From contig JAJBUG010000001.1 in assembly GCA_020860515.1 (NCBI GenBank), positions 1-64,000 on the forward strand: a stretch of DNA of 64,000 bases, in the 5' to 3' direction. The translations under genes were made by a program, and so were the position numbers. Of the stretch, positions 8,566 to 18,191 are shown piece by piece. The notes under the pieces are model-generated. The model was not told the DNA's origin, made no database searches, and saw only the letters and a list, made by a program, of their open reading frames with translations. The DNA comes from Bacteroidales bacterium (GTDB taxonomy: Bacteria > Bacteroidota > Bacteroidia > Bacteroidales > Muribaculaceae). Every line of letters starts with the position of its first letter. Positions within the stretch are counted from its first letter, which is position 1.

Positions 8566-8862
8566 TCGCGAAAGTTAAAGCCTATGGCTAAATGTTAGAT
8601 TAGTGTCAAAATTCAGTGTCATAAATTGTGAAAACCATTGTAAAATCAATGTGTCCTTACAAGTATATAACAATAACTGCACCAAAAATCGCTAATCTTG
8701 ATTAACAAAATTAATCAAAAAAAGTGAAAATGGTGGGTCAAAATGTAGATAATGTCAAAAATTATTCGTACCTTTGTATGATATTTTACAGTAAAAAACG
8801 AAAATCGAGGGCAAATATTGTGCCCTGAACTCAAACGATTAATTATTAATTGATTATTTGAC
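8566..8862. promoter_or_regulatory. Divergent clpC/gyrA promoter region
   Basis: On the plus strand, TACCTTTG at 8769-8776 is the likely gyrA -7 element. On the minus strand, TAATTTTG at 8713-8706 is a candidate clpC -7 element. It overlaps an 8-bp dyad, TTGATTAA-CAAAA-TTAATCAA (8698-8718 with the 5-base loop). GTCAAAA occurs at 8605, 8737 and 8754, and GTGTCA is repeated at 8603 and 8616. The dyad is a possible operator; no regulator can be named. Confidence 0.5.
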
Positions 8863-11451
8863 ATGTTGGATCAAAACCGCATTTTAAAGATCAACATTGA
8901 GAACGAGATGAAGAGCGCCTACATCGACTATTCGATGTCGGTGATCGTGTCGAGAGCGCTGCCCGACGTGCGCGACGGCCTGAAGCCGGTGCAGCGTCGA
9001 GTGCTGTTCGGCATGAATGCCATGGGCAACACCAGCGACAAGGCTCACCGCAAGAGCGCCAACTGCGTGGGTGAGGTAATGGGTCGCTATCACCCGCATG
9101 GCGATTCATCGATCTATGGCACTGTGGTGCGCATGGCCCAGGACTGGAGCCTGCGCTACACATTGATTGACGGACACGGCAACTTTGGCTCGGTCGATGG
9201 CGATGGCGCAGCAGCCATGCGTTACACTGAGGTGCGCCTCAGCAAGATGGGCGAAGAGATGCTCACCGATATCGAGAAGGAAACTGTGGACATGCAGCGC
9301 AACTACGACAACACGCGCGACGAGCCCACGGTGCTGCCTACTCGATTCCCCAATCTGTTGGTAAATGGCGCCCAAGGCATTGCTGTGGGCATGGCTACTA
9401 ATATGCCGCCTCATAACCTCACCGAGAGCATCAACGCATCGATTGCTGTGCTGGAGAATCCCGAGATTACCATCCCTGAGCTGATGAAGATCATCACAGC
9501 TCCCGACTTCCCCACCGGTGGCACCATCTATGGCTATCAGGGAGTGAAGGATGCCTATGAGACAGGCCGAGGCCGAGTGGTGATTCGCGCTCGCGCTGAG
9601 ATCGAAAAGGACGGCAGCCATGAAAATATCGTGGTTACGGAGATTCCTTACGGTGTAAACAAGGCCGAACTCATTAAATATATTGCAGGGCTGGTCAACG
9701 AGAAGAAGCTCGACGGCATTGCCGATATCAACGACTACACCAGCCACCAAGGCATGCGCATAGTAATTAAGGTGCGCCAGGATGCCAACGCCAGCGTAGT
9801 GCTCAACAAACTGTACAAGATGACGCAGATGCAGGCTGCATTCAGCGTCAACAATGTGGCTTTGGTAAATGGTCGCCCACAGACGCTCAACCTAAAGCAG
9901 CTGCTGGAAGAATTTGTAAAGCACCGCCACGATGTGGTGACTCGCCGCACCAAATTCGAGCTGCGCAAGGCTGAGAAGCGTGCTCATATTCTGCAAGCGC
10001 AAATTGTAGCATCACAATTTATCGACGAAGTTATTGCCATAATCCGTGGAGCCGACTCGGTGGACGATGCCAAGCAAAAGCTTTGCGAACGCTTTGGATT
10101 TGACGATGAGCAGGCTCAGGCCATCGTGGATATGCAACTCAAGAAACTGGCCAAATTGGAGCAGAACAAGCTGCAGGAAGAATTTGATGACCTGCAGAAG
10201 CTGATTGCCCATCTCCAACTGATTCTTAGCGACGAGAATGTGATGCGCGAGCTGATCAAGAGCGAGCTTATAGAGGAGCGCGACAAATACGGCGATGATC
10301 GCAAGACCGACATTGACTATACCGCTGGCGACTTCAACGCCGAGGATTTCTACAGCGACGACGACATGGTGATCACCATATCGCACATGGGCTATATCAA
10401 ACGCACTCCGCTTACCGAGTTCCGCACTCAGAATCGCGGCGGAGTAGGAGTGCGCGGCAGTGACACTCGCGATGAAGACTTCATAGAGCATGTGTATATG
10501 GCATCGATGCACAATACATTGCTTTTCTTCACAAAGAAGGGCCTTGTGTATCGACTAAAGGTTTACGAATTGCCCGAAGGCGCGCGCAATAGCAAGGGTC
10601 GCGCACTGCAGAACCTGCTCAATATCGAGCCTGGCGACAAGGTGCAGGCTTACATTGGCTACAAGCCCATGGCCGACGACGCTGAGTTTGTAAATAGCCA
10701 CTATCTGATGTTTGCCACTCGCAAGGGCCTGGTGAAGAAAACCAAGCTAAGCGAATATGTGCGCATCATGGCCAAGGGCAAAAAGGCTATCCTAATCCGC
10801 GAAGGCGACGACTTGATTGCTGTGGGCCTAACCGATGGCGAGAGCGAAGTGCTGCTGGCAAATCGCAATGGCCGTGCGGTGCGCTTCTCTGAATCTAAGG
10901 TGCGCTCAATGGGCCGTGTTTCGGCTGGCGTGCGCGGCATGAAGCTCGACGATGACGGCCACGACGAAGTGGTGGGCATGATTATCTATGAGCCTGGCAG
11001 CGAGAACACTGTGATGAGCATATCGGAGAAGGGCTTCGGCAAGCGCTCGGAAGTTGGCGGCTACAGAATGACCAACCGTGGCAGCAAGGGCGTGCGCACA
11101 ATGAAGGTGACCGAGAAGACTGGCCATCAAGTGGCATTCGAAAGCGTAAATGATGACAATGACCTCATTATTATTAATGAGAGCGGCATCACGATCCGCA
11201 TCCGCGTGGCTGATGTGAGAGTGATGGGTCGCAACACCCAGGGTGTGCGCATCATCAACCTCGAAAAGCGCAACGACAGCATCGCCTCGGTTTGCTGCGT
11301 CAACAGCGACCCTGAAGAAGAGGTGGAGGCTGTGGAGGCTGGCGAGGAATTGCCCGGAATCGAAGATGTGGATGCCGAGGAAATAGAGACTGAGGAGCCA
11401 GATACCGACGAAGGCGATGAGCCCGAGGAAATAACCCCCGAAGAAGAATAA
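8863..11451 (+). CDS. gyrA: DNA gyrase subunit A
   Basis: This is an 862-residue subunit of type II topoisomerase, which cleaves and rejoins DNA and, with GyrB, introduces negative supercoils. The catalytic tyrosine is Tyr121 in AMRYTEVR. The quinolone-determining region reads [11 protein letters not shown], with Ser82 retained and Gly86 at the position of E. coli Asp87. The C-terminal half contains beta-pinwheel repeats, including a GyrA-box-like QNRGGVG near 528, which favours GyrA over ParC. It ends in a roughly 45-residue, strongly acidic tail after the last blade. The start ATG follows an AT-rich promoter with TACCTTTG at 8769. Confidence 0.95.
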   Translation: MLDQNRILKINIENEMKSAYIDYSMSVIVSRALPDVRDGLKPVQRRVLFGMNAMGNTSDKAHRKSANCVGEVMGRYHPHGDSSIYGTVVRMAQDWSLRYTLIDGHGNFGSVDGDGAAAMRYTEVRLSKMGEEMLTDIEKETVDMQRNYDNTRDEPTVLPTRFPNLLVNGAQGIAVGMATNMPPHNLTESINASIAVLENPEITIPELMKIITAPDFPTGGTIYGYQGVKDAYETGRGRVVIRARAEIEKDGSHENIVVTEIPYGVNKAELIKYIAGLVNEKKLDGIADINDYTSHQGMRIVIKVRQDANASVVLNKLYKMTQMQAAFSVNNVALVNGRPQTLNLKQLLEEFVKHRHDVVTRRTKFELRKAEKRAHILQAQIVASQFIDEVIAIIRGADSVDDAKQKLCERFGFDDEQAQAIVDMQLKKLAKLEQNKLQEEFDDLQKLIAHLQLILSDENVMRELIKSELIEERDKYGDDRKTDIDYTAGDFNAEDFYSDDDMVITISHMGYIKRTPLTEFRTQNRGGVGVRGSDTRDEDFIEHVYMASMHNTLLFFTKKGLVYRLKVYELPEGARNSKGRALQNLLNIEPGDKVQAYIGYKPMADDAEFVNSHYLMFATRKGLVKKTKLSEYVRIMAKGKKAILIREGDDLIAVGLTDGESEVLLANRNGRAVRFSESKVRSMGRVSAGVRGMKLDDDGHDEVVGMIIYEPGSENTVMSISEKGFGKRSEVGGYRMTNRGSKGVRTMKVTEKTGHQVAFESVNDDNDLIIINESGITIRIRVADVRVMGRNTQGVRIINLEKRNDSIASVCCVNSDPEEEVEAVEAGEELPGIEDVDAEEIETEEPDTDEGDEPEEITPEEE

Positions 11452-11452
11452 T

Positions 11453-11474
11453 CCGAAGGAGTTCGCTTCTCCGG
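11453..11474 (+). terminator. Hairpin after gyrA (weak terminator)
   Basis: A 9-bp stem with one mismatch closes on a TTCG tetraloop (11453-11461 with 11466-11474) two bases after the gyrA stop. There is no T tract, so it may attenuate readthrough or protect the 3' end rather than terminate fully. Confidence 0.4.
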
Positions 11475-11544
11475 TTTCCGGTTTCCCGAAAAAAAGAATA
11501 ATAACACCTATAATAATTATTACTAACTAATCTAAATGACTGTT

Positions 11545-12768
11545 ATGAAGAAAATCAGCATTTTAGGAGTTTGCGCCCTCATCGGCCTCGGAGCTGCGGC
11601 TCAGGAGACTGTGCTCAAGGACGCTGAGAAGCTCATGAAAAAAGGTGCTACCCTCACCGAAGTGGAGGCTGCTGTGAAGCCTGCCATGAGCGATGCTGCT
11701 ACCCAGAACGAAGCCATGACTTACTATCTCCCTGGCAAGGCAGGCTTCAATGAGTATGACAATGGCGTGGCTAAGGAGGCATTGGGCCAGCTTAGCGACG
11801 AAGAAAAGGTAGGCCGCGCCAAGGCTCTGCTCCAAGGCTACAATTACATGATGAAGGCTCTGCCCCTCGATTCAGTAGTCGATGAAAAAGGCAAGGTAAA
11901 GACCAAATATAGCAAGGATATCATCAACACTGTTGGTGGTCACTTCAATGACTATTACAGCGCAGGCGCTGAGCTTTACAATGGCAAGGATTTCGCAGGC
12001 GCTTATGACCTGTGGGGAGCTTACGCTGCACTTCCATCGATGCCCACTTTCGCAAAGGCTATTCCAGTGATGCCGAGCGATACAGTGGTGGCTGAGGTGA
12101 TGTTCAACCAAGGCTTGGCAGCTTGGCAGGGCGATGATTTCAATGGCGCCCTCAAGGCATTCATGAATGCTAAGAACCATGGCTACACCAAGAAGAATGT
12201 TTACGATTATGGCATTGCAGTGGCTACCCAGGCTGGCAACGACGCTGCTGTAAACGAACTGGCCACTGAGGCTCAGGCTAAGTACGGCGATGAGGATCCC
12301 AACTACATCGGCTACATCATCAACGGCTACATCAAGAACAAGCAGTATCAGCAGGCTATCGATGCTATCGACCAGGCTATAGCTGCCAATCCCACCAACT
12401 CACAGTACCATGTGATCAAGGGCATACTCTACGAACAGGATGAAATTGGCAAGGATGCAATGCCCGAATATGAAAAGGCTGTAGAGCTCGATTCGCACAA
12501 TGCAAGCGCCCTGTATCAACTTGGTCGCATGTATAACAACAAGGCCCTCAACATCTATAACGACGCTCCTAACGACAATGCCGAGTTCAACCGCGTATTC
12601 AACGAGGAGTTCAAGCCCGTGATGCTGCAAGCAGTTGATTTGTTTGAGCGCAGCCTGGCTATCGACGAGGATAATATCGACGCTCTCAAGCTCCTTGAGA
12701 ATGCTTATTATCTGCTCAACGACGACGCCAACCTGAATGCCACTAAGGCACGCCTGGGAGGCAACTAA
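11545..12768 (+). CDS. Exported tetratricopeptide-repeat protein
   Basis: This is a protein of about 407 residues with a signal peptide (MKKISILGVCALIGLGAAAQ) and helical repeats through most of its length. TPR-like units are clearest in the second half (for example YIGYIINGYIKNKQYQQAIDAIDQAIAANP and YEKAVELDSHNASALYQLGRMYNNKAL). It is probably periplasmic or envelope-associated and acts as a protein-interaction scaffold; the partner is unknown. An in-frame ATG at 11536 would add three residues; ATG 11545 gives the better signal peptide. It lies 93 bases after gyrA and is followed by a clear hairpin. Confidence 0.75.
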   Translation: MKKISILGVCALIGLGAAAQETVLKDAEKLMKKGATLTEVEAAVKPAMSDAATQNEAMTYYLPGKAGFNEYDNGVAKEALGQLSDEEKVGRAKALLQGYNYMMKALPLDSVVDEKGKVKTKYSKDIINTVGGHFNDYYSAGAELYNGKDFAGAYDLWGAYAALPSMPTFAKAIPVMPSDTVVAEVMFNQGLAAWQGDDFNGALKAFMNAKNHGYTKKNVYDYGIAVATQAGNDAAVNELATEAQAKYGDEDPNYIGYIINGYIKNKQYQQAIDAIDQAIAANPTNSQYHVIKGILYEQDEIGKDAMPEYEKAVELDSHNASALYQLGRMYNNKALNIYNDAPNDNAEFNRVFNEEFKPVMLQAVDLFERSLAIDEDNIDALKLLENAYYLLNDDANLNATKARLGGN

Positions 12769-12786
12769 TCTGATTTCTAATTAATT

Positions 12787-12818
12787 ACGGAGGCACGGCG
12801 GCTAAGCCATGCCTCCGT
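12787..12818 (+). terminator. Hairpin after the TPR gene
   Basis: ACGGAGGCA (12787-12795) pairs with TGCCTCCGT (12810-12818), and an inner GGC/GCC pair strengthens it. It lies just before the next start codon and argues against the upstream alternative start at 12809, which would put the hairpin in the coding sequence. Confidence 0.7.
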
Positions 12819-12829
12819 TAAATTTAATT

Positions 12830-13366
12830 ATGGCTGATACTAACCAACAATTTGACCAAGCACTGGCACTTTGCCGCGATGTGTTTGAAAAGAAGTTGCG
12901 CGACTACGGAGCATCATGGCGCATTTTGCGTCCGGCAGCTCTTACCGACCAGATTTTTATCAAGGCTAAGCGCATACGTTCGCTTCAAGTGAAAGGTCAC
13001 TCGGAAGTGGGCGAGGGCATTCTGCCCGAATTTATTGGAATCGTCAATTATGCGGCAGTGGGCATTATTCAGCTTCAGCTTGGCTATGCCGATACCAAGG
13101 ATATGGACCCAGATACTGCACTTCGCCATTACGACAAGGTAATTAGCGATGCCCGAGCTCTTATGATTAAGAAAAACCATGATTACGATGAGGCTTGGCG
13201 CGGAATGAGAGTGCTGAGCTATGTTGACCTAATCCTAATGAAAATCGAGCGCACTAAGGAGATAGAGGATCATAATGGCTTGACGCAAGTGTCGGAAGGC
13301 ATTGACGCCAACTATATGGACATGATCAATTATGCGGTGTTCGGCATCATCAAGCTTACCGAGTGA
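12830..13366 (+). CDS. DUF1599 domain protein
   Basis: This 178-residue protein contains two copies of a similar segment: DYGASWRILRPAALTDQIFIKAKRIR near residue 24, and DYDEAWRGMRVLSYVDLILMKIERTK near 118. Each is followed by a GI-x-x-x-x-MDMINYA-type motif. This duplicated pattern is that of DUF1599 (nucleotide modification associated domain 1), found in Bacteroidota and some phages; the biochemical role is not established. It is probably cytosolic. ATG 12830 starts it after the hairpin. Its stop overlaps a possible GTG start of the following membrane protein, so the two are probably cotranscribed. Confidence 0.75.
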   Translation: MADTNQQFDQALALCRDVFEKKLRDYGASWRILRPAALTDQIFIKAKRIRSLQVKGHSEVGEGILPEFIGIVNYAAVGIIQLQLGYADTKDMDPDTALRHYDKVISDARALMIKKNHDYDEAWRGMRVLSYVDLILMKIERTKEIEDHNGLTQVSEGIDANYMDMINYAVFGIIKLTE

Positions 13367-13412
13367 GATTGTATATTTCACAACTTGTAATTGTCATTAG
13401 TAATTTGTCATT
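13367..13412. repeat. Heptamer-word spacer (TTGTAAT/TTGTCAT)
   Basis: The short spacer between the DUF1599 gene and the DoxX-like gene consists of variants of a 7-base word (CTTGTAA, TTGTCAT, TAGTAAT, TTGTCAT). It matches in type the arrays at 5937-6053 and 51451-51589. The reading frame of the next gene is open through it, so the start of that gene is uncertain. Confidence 0.6.
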
Positions 13413-14601
13413 GACTAAGAAAATATTAGTATGGGTGATGCGCCTTTTGGTAGGGGCAACATTCGTGTTTTCGGGATTTGCCAAGACGGTGGATCCTTGG
13501 GGATTTGTATATAAGCTGCAGGAATATCTGGCAGCATGGGGCTTGGATTGGCTGCCACGCGAGGCCTTGCTTTGCCTTGCGATCGGCCTGGCCATGCTGG
13601 AATTTGTGTGCGGCTTGATGCTGGCGCTGGGCTGTCTGCGCCGCGCCGCTGTGTGGATACTCTCCGCCATGATGGCAGTGATGCTGCCACTGACCTTTTA
13701 TATAATGATAGCCAATCCGGTGGCTGATTGCGGCTGCTTCGGCGATGCTTGGGTGCTGAGCAATACTGCAACATTCTTCAAAAATCTGGTGCTGGCCGCA
13801 ATGCTGGTGTGCCTAATTTTATGGAACGCAGGAGTGGGCACATTGATTGATCCGCTGTTGCAGTGGATAGGAATTACCGCCAGCGTGCTCTATTGCTTGG
13901 TGCTGAGCGTGATTGGGTGGTGGATACAACCCGTGGTGGATTTTCGCCCTTTTCCAGTGGGATCGAGTCTGATAGCCGAGGTTGACGATTCTGGAATAGG
14001 CATGGTGTACGAGCGCGATGGCGAGGAGCGAACATTCGGAGTAGATGACTTGCCCGATGATTCATGGACATTTGTTCGTCGCGAAGGTCAATTGGCAGGT
14101 GAGCGCGCGATCGCAATTTATGATGGGGATGAAGAGGTGGCAGAAAATGTGATCAAGCCTGATGGAATGCAGGTGCTGCTCACTGTGCCTGAGCCAGGTC
14201 TTCACGGACGCGCCCGAAGCCACATGTGCAATAAGCTGAGCGACTATGTGGGTGCTCGCGGAGGCTCGATGCTGGGCTTGGTGCCGCTAAGCGGCGATAG
14301 CCTGGATGCATGGATCAGGATGTACAATCCCAAATTTACTGTGCTTACCATGGAGGACAGCCAGGTCAAGGAGCTGGCTCGCGGAGATGCAGGACTGGTG
14401 TACCTTGAAGACGGCCAGGTGCAATGGAAGCGAAATCTTTACAGTTTCCCTGGCGATTTTCCAAATGAGTATTATTCGCTGGATGAAGTATACGTGGTGG
14501 ATGATGGATTGCTAATAAGGCAGCTTACGGGCCTGTTGGCAATGATTATCTCACTCACGGTACTGGTAAGTTTGTTACCAAAACGCAAAAAATCGGCTTG
14601 A
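13411..14601 (+). CDS. DoxX/MauE-family membrane protein
   Basis: The N-terminal half is a four-helix membrane domain of the DoxX/MauE type (RLLVGATFVFSGFAKTVDPWG, then the LEFVCGLMLALGCLRRAA helix, and VADCGCFGDAW with the paired cysteines typical of MauE). A fifth hydrophobic segment follows near residue 150, then a soluble region of about 200 residues (roughly 175-370) and a final helix (LTGLLAMIISLTVLVSLLP). The paired cysteines suggest a link to thiol/disulfide exchange; function is unproven. The frame is open from GTG 13363, but the upstream codons are heptamer repeat, so I place the start at TTG 13411 (MTKKILVWVM); ATG 13438 is possible. Confidence 0.72.
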   Translation: MTKKILVWVMRLLVGATFVFSGFAKTVDPWGFVYKLQEYLAAWGLDWLPREALLCLAIGLAMLEFVCGLMLALGCLRRAAVWILSAMMAVMLPLTFYIMIANPVADCGCFGDAWVLSNTATFFKNLVLAAMLVCLILWNAGVGTLIDPLLQWIGITASVLYCLVLSVIGWWIQPVVDFRPFPVGSSLIAEVDDSGIGMVYERDGEERTFGVDDLPDDSWTFVRREGQLAGERAIAIYDGDEEVAENVIKPDGMQVLLTVPEPGLHGRARSHMCNKLSDYVGARGGSMLGLVPLSGDSLDAWIRMYNPKFTVLTMEDSQVKELARGDAGLVYLEDGQVQWKRNLYSFPGDFPNEYYSLDEVYVVDDGLLIRQLTGLLAMIISLTVLVSLLPKRKKSA

Positions 14602-14604
14602 AAT

Positions 14605-14635
14605 TTTGGTATGTGACGAAAAATTCGTAATATTG
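14605..14635 (+). promoter_or_regulatory. efp promoter
   Basis: TTTG at 14605-14608, a 19-base spacer, then TAATATTG at 14628-14635, close to the TAnnTTTG consensus. Transcription would start about 55 bases before the efp ATG. Confidence 0.65.
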
Positions 14636-14697
14636 CACCTTGAAACGAAAAAGTAAGAAAATTTAAACATATTTAGCTAAATAACTATACTGAATTT

Positions 14698-15258
14698 ATG
14701 ATTAACGCCCAAGACATCAAAAACGGCACATGCATTCGCATGGACGGTCGTCTCTACTTCTGCGTGGAGTTTCTCCACGTGAAGCCCGGCAAAGGCAACA
14801 CATTCATGCGCACCAAACTCAAAGACGTGGTTGACGGTCGCGTGCTTGAGCGCCGCTTCAACATCGGTGAAAAGCTCGAAGACGTGCGCGTGGAGCGTCG
14901 TCCTTACCAGTACCTCTATACTGAGGGCAACGATGACATCTTCATGAACAATGAGACCTACGAGCAGATACCCATCTCCAAGGAGCTGGTGACTGGCGCT
15001 GATTTCATGAAGGAAGGCGACACCGTGGAGGTTGTAAGCGATGCAAGCACCGAAACTGTGCTCTATGCCGAAATGCCTGTGAAGACCATCCTTGAGATCA
15101 CCTATACCGAACCTGGAATCAAGGGTGACACTGCCACCAACACTCTCAAGCCCGCTACCGTAGAGACTGGCGCAACAGTGCGCGTGCCTCTTTTCGTAAA
15201 TACTGGCGATAAGATTGAGATTGACACTCGCGAGGGCAGCTACGTGCGTCGCGTGTAA
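14698..15258 (+). CDS. efp: Elongation factor P
   Basis: This 186-residue translation factor binds between the P and E sites of the ribosome and relieves stalling at consecutive prolines. Three OB-like domains are expected for this length. The loop carrying the functional residue reads KPGKGNTFMRTKLK, placing Lys32 at the tip where E. coli has its modified Lys34. The modification system cannot be judged from this gene. The C-terminus (GDKIEIDTREGSYVRRV) is the EFP signature region. It has its own promoter and terminator, so it is a single-gene unit. Confidence 0.95.
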   Translation: MINAQDIKNGTCIRMDGRLYFCVEFLHVKPGKGNTFMRTKLKDVVDGRVLERRFNIGEKLEDVRVERRPYQYLYTEGNDDIFMNNETYEQIPISKELVTGADFMKEGDTVEVVSDASTETVLYAEMPVKTILEITYTEPGIKGDTATNTLKPATVETGATVRVPLFVNTGDKIEIDTREGSYVRRV

Positions 15259-15271
15259 TCTTTGAGGCATA

Positions 15272-15311
15272 AAAATCGGGAGGCTCCGACGGAACCTCCC
15301 GATTTTTTTTA
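15272..15311 (+). terminator. efp terminator
   Basis: ATCGGGAGG (15275-15283) pairs with CCTCCCGAT (15295-15303), and the T tract continues to 15311. It has the classic intrinsic terminator form. Confidence 0.9.
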
Positions 15312-15330
15312 AATACTTATCGTAAGGATC

Positions 15331-15822
15331 ATGATAGAAACCGAAATTTACAAAGTAGCGGCCAGCCGTTATGGGCGCCGTGTGGCTATGAGGCTTGCTT
15401 CACGCTGGTGGTGGGCCTTGGCACTGCCACTTGGTGCAGCCATAATTGTGGGTATATGGGATTGGCGATGGTGGTTCGTGGCTCTGGTGATGATTTTTAT
15501 TCTGTATCCAGGATTGTTGTTTATAGCCTACTATTATTATGCCTTGAGCCCTGAAGCTGTGAGGGCCATATTGCCCCAGAGGGCGCAAATCACACCAGAT
15601 GCCGTAACTCTGATTTATTATCCAATAGCTGAGGGATGCAATGCCCCTAAGCCTCGTGTCATTCCCAAAAAGGATATTCGCAGTGTGAGCCTTGAAGGGA
15701 ATTATATTGATCTGCAGCTTGACAAAGAAGATGTCATAGAAATACCCAAATCAGCATTTCCGCCTGGCACCATACGTGAGGCTTTCCCGAATTTGAATGA
15801 AATCAATGGGGAGATGAATTGA
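15331..15822 (+). CDS. Two-span membrane protein, unknown function
   Basis: This 163-residue protein has two closely spaced membrane helices (about 26-45 and 48-70, with many tryptophans), then a soluble beta-rich C-terminal part (residues 80-160) that follows a PKKDIRSVSLEGNYIDLQL pattern. The layout resembles the YcxB-like small membrane proteins (helical hairpin plus PH-like domain), but I cannot assign it firmly. AAGGATC just before the ATG is a fair ribosome-binding site. It lies downstream of the efp terminator and upstream of the large TPR gene. Confidence 0.6.
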   Translation: MIETEIYKVAASRYGRRVAMRLASRWWWALALPLGAAIIVGIWDWRWWFVALVMIFILYPGLLFIAYYYYALSPEAVRAILPQRAQITPDAVTLIYYPIAEGCNAPKPRVIPKKDIRSVSLEGNYIDLQLDKEDVIEIPKSAFPPGTIREAFPNLNEINGEMN

Positions 15823-15921
15823 GCCTGATAAAACTTGATTCATTTCCTCAGAGATAAGTTTTTCCACAAAGTTTGGCGCAATTTTTGTGCGTGTAAATTG
15901 TTATAAATTAAAAAGAGAATT

Positions 15922-18123
15922 ATGACTACAATAGAAATTACAAATTATAAAAATAGAGTGGCGCAGCTGATTGATGATCGGCGGCTAAGGCAGGCTATAA
16001 AAGAGCTGAAAGAGAAGAGCCAGCAACAAATGGCCTGGGAAGTTGGCGATCGATTAGAACGCATCGAGCAGGCGTATAATTATATGTTGCGTTATGTGGC
16101 ACAAGGCGTAAATGACCCGGAGCGTGGAGAAGTGTACGCTGGCATAGTAGGGGACATGTACTCTATTTTGGACCAATTGGTGCATTTTATGTCAACCGTG
16201 GTATCTCCCACGCAGTATTACAGTATCTTGAGATTTTATCGCCGAGCGCCTATGGTCGAACGCATCACTACTTTGATAAAGCAGTACCAACAGTCGCAAG
16301 CTGATTTGTCGCTTTATCTGCTGGTGCCAGAAAATGAAGTAAACACTAAGCAGACCGAAGAGCGCAAGAGGGCCGAAGCGCTTCAAAAAGAAGTGTTCGA
16401 GGCAGTATGGGTAGAGCCCCATCTGAGCAATGCAGATGAAGAATGCTTGAGTGTGGCTCTCAGGAGCGAGGAGTTTTCATCGGAATTTAAAAGCCATATA
16501 CTCTCAGCCCTTACCCTGGGACTGATGCAGACCTTTGATCCGGCGAGGATGGCTCTTTTAATGCAGGCTTATTCTGATGGCAAGAATGTGAAGCTAAGGG
16601 CTATCGCAATGGTGGGATTGTTGTTCGGATTATGGCTGTATCGCAATCGTCCGCTCCCCAAGAAATTGAAAGTGCGCCTTGATGCAATTAAGGACCATGA
16701 TGATTGGGCATCAGATTTGCGCACTGCTTGCATTGAGATGATTCGCACCACTGACACTGAGCGCATCAACAAGAAGATACGCGATGAAGTGATACCCGAA
16801 ATGATGAATCTTAGACCTGAAATTATGGATAAGATTCGCGGAGGTGAAATAAATCCGCAGGACATGGCATCGCTTGATGCAAATCCCGAATGGCAGGAAA
16901 TGCTGGATAAAAATGGCCTTACAGACAAACTCAAAGAACTCACCGAAATGCAGATGGAGGGCGGTGATGTGATGATGAGCACATTCTCACATCTCAAGAA
17001 TTTCCCATTCTTCAGTGACATTCCAAATTGGTTTTTGCCATTTTCTTCGAGCCACACTGCCGTGCAGGCCTCAGCGCAGAAGCTTGGCGTGGTAGGGGAT
17101 ATGATTGAGAACGCTCATTTTCTGTGTGACAGTGACAAATACTCATTTATATTTGCCCTGGATATGGTGCCTCAGCAGCAGCGTGATATGATGACATCAC
17201 AGTTCAAGGCGCAGAGCGACGGAATTTACCAGCAAATGGGTGAGCGCCAGGAAGGCACACGGCCCGATGCCATGAAGCGAGCCATTAATTCCTATCTGCA
17301 GAACGTTTACCGCTTCTTCAAGCTCTATCGCCGCAAGGATGAATTTGTTGACCCATTCGGCAAAGGCATCAACTTGATTTCGATTCCTGCGCTTGCCAAT
17401 GATTTCGACGATGCTGACCTGCTGGAGATGGTGGCTGAGTTTTATTTCAAGCTTGGCTACATGGGCGATGCCTTAGCCGTGTTTGAGAAGCTGGAAAAGA
17501 TTATGCCTGGTGATTCGGCTCGCTATCAAAAGATGGGATATGCCTATGAGAATCTAAAGGATTGGGCAAATGCCATAAAGAAATATCAGGTGGCAGAGCT
17601 TCTGGATACTGACAGCACTTGGACCACTCGGCGCTTGGCAGCCTGCTATCGAGCAGTCGGCGACAATGAGAATGCCCTTAAGTATTATCGCCAGTTGCAG
17701 AGCAAACTGCCTGATGATTTGAACACAGCCCTTGTCCTGGGCTATGTAATGCTGGAGTTGAATCGAATCGACGAAGCAGTGCAGCAGTTCTACAAAGTAG
17801 AATTCTTGGATGAGAAATCCACCAAAGCATGGAGGCCGTTGGCTTGGACTCTTTTCCTGCAAGGAAAGTACGATGAAGCCAACTCATATTATAATAAGAT
17901 AATCCAGAGCGGTGCCACTGCCACCGATTATCTCAATATGGGTCATGTGGCAATGGCATTGGGCGATTTGAGGGATGCTATCAACTTCTACAAGCTTTCG
18001 ATTGATGCCAGCAGCGCTGAGGCATTTGGCAAGGAGATGGTCAAAGACCGCCACCACCTGCTGGAGGCTGGCGTAGATCCAATGCTACTCCCCATCATAC
18101 TTGATGCCGTCAGCAGCGACTAA
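15922..18123 (+). CDS. Large tetratricopeptide-repeat protein
   Basis: This 733-residue protein without a signal peptide is presumably cytosolic. The N-terminal half is helical and rich in charged residues, with no recognised catalytic motif. The C-terminal third (about 500-715) carries TPR units such as MGDALAVFEKLEKIMPGDSA, then YENLKDWANAIKKYQVAE, and LQGKYDEANSYYNKIIQSGA. It resembles TPR proteins of Bacteroidales with no assigned function. The next gene (DUF4293) follows after an octamer-repeat spacer and is probably in the same transcript. The 99-base upstream gap is AT-rich, with a possible -7 element. Confidence 0.7.
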   Translation: MTTIEITNYKNRVAQLIDDRRLRQAIKELKEKSQQQMAWEVGDRLERIEQAYNYMLRYVAQGVNDPERGEVYAGIVGDMYSILDQLVHFMSTVVSPTQYYSILRFYRRAPMVERITTLIKQYQQSQADLSLYLLVPENEVNTKQTEERKRAEALQKEVFEAVWVEPHLSNADEECLSVALRSEEFSSEFKSHILSALTLGLMQTFDPARMALLMQAYSDGKNVKLRAIAMVGLLFGLWLYRNRPLPKKLKVRLDAIKDHDDWASDLRTACIEMIRTTDTERINKKIRDEVIPEMMNLRPEIMDKIRGGEINPQDMASLDANPEWQEMLDKNGLTDKLKELTEMQMEGGDVMMSTFSHLKNFPFFSDIPNWFLPFSSSHTAVQASAQKLGVVGDMIENAHFLCDSDKYSFIFALDMVPQQQRDMMTSQFKAQSDGIYQQMGERQEGTRPDAMKRAINSYLQNVYRFFKLYRRKDEFVDPFGKGINLISIPALANDFDDADLLEMVAEFYFKLGYMGDALAVFEKLEKIMPGDSARYQKMGYAYENLKDWANAIKKYQVAELLDTDSTWTTRRLAACYRAVGDNENALKYYRQLQSKLPDDLNTALVLGYVMLELNRIDEAVQQFYKVEFLDEKSTKAWRPLAWTLFLQGKYDEANSYYNKIIQSGATATDYLNMGHVAMALGDLRDAINFYKLSIDASSAEAFGKEMVKDRHHLLEAGVDPMLLPIILDAVSSD

Positions 18124-18191
18124 CCCACTAAATCACTAAAACACTAACCCACTAAAACACTAAAACACAAAATCACTAAAACACTAATATT
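18121..18191. repeat. Octamer tandem repeat (CACTAAAA) between stop and start
   Basis: From the TAA of the TPR gene to the ATG of the DUF4293 gene, the sequence is a run of CACTAAAA and variants (CACTAACC, CACAAAAT, CACTAATA), about eight copies with period 8. The array fills the whole spacer. Confidence 0.85.

Noticed and set aside
9106..9120. Quinolone-resistance substitution in GyrA
   Set aside because: Ser82 is intact. Gly86 differs from E. coli Asp87 but I believe Gly is normal in Bacteroidota, so it is not evidence of resistance.
9106..9750. Minus-strand ORF within gyrA (and similar long antisense ORFs in clpC, glnN, efp, eno)
   Set aside because: They are shadows of real genes; no own promoters, starts or family motifs.
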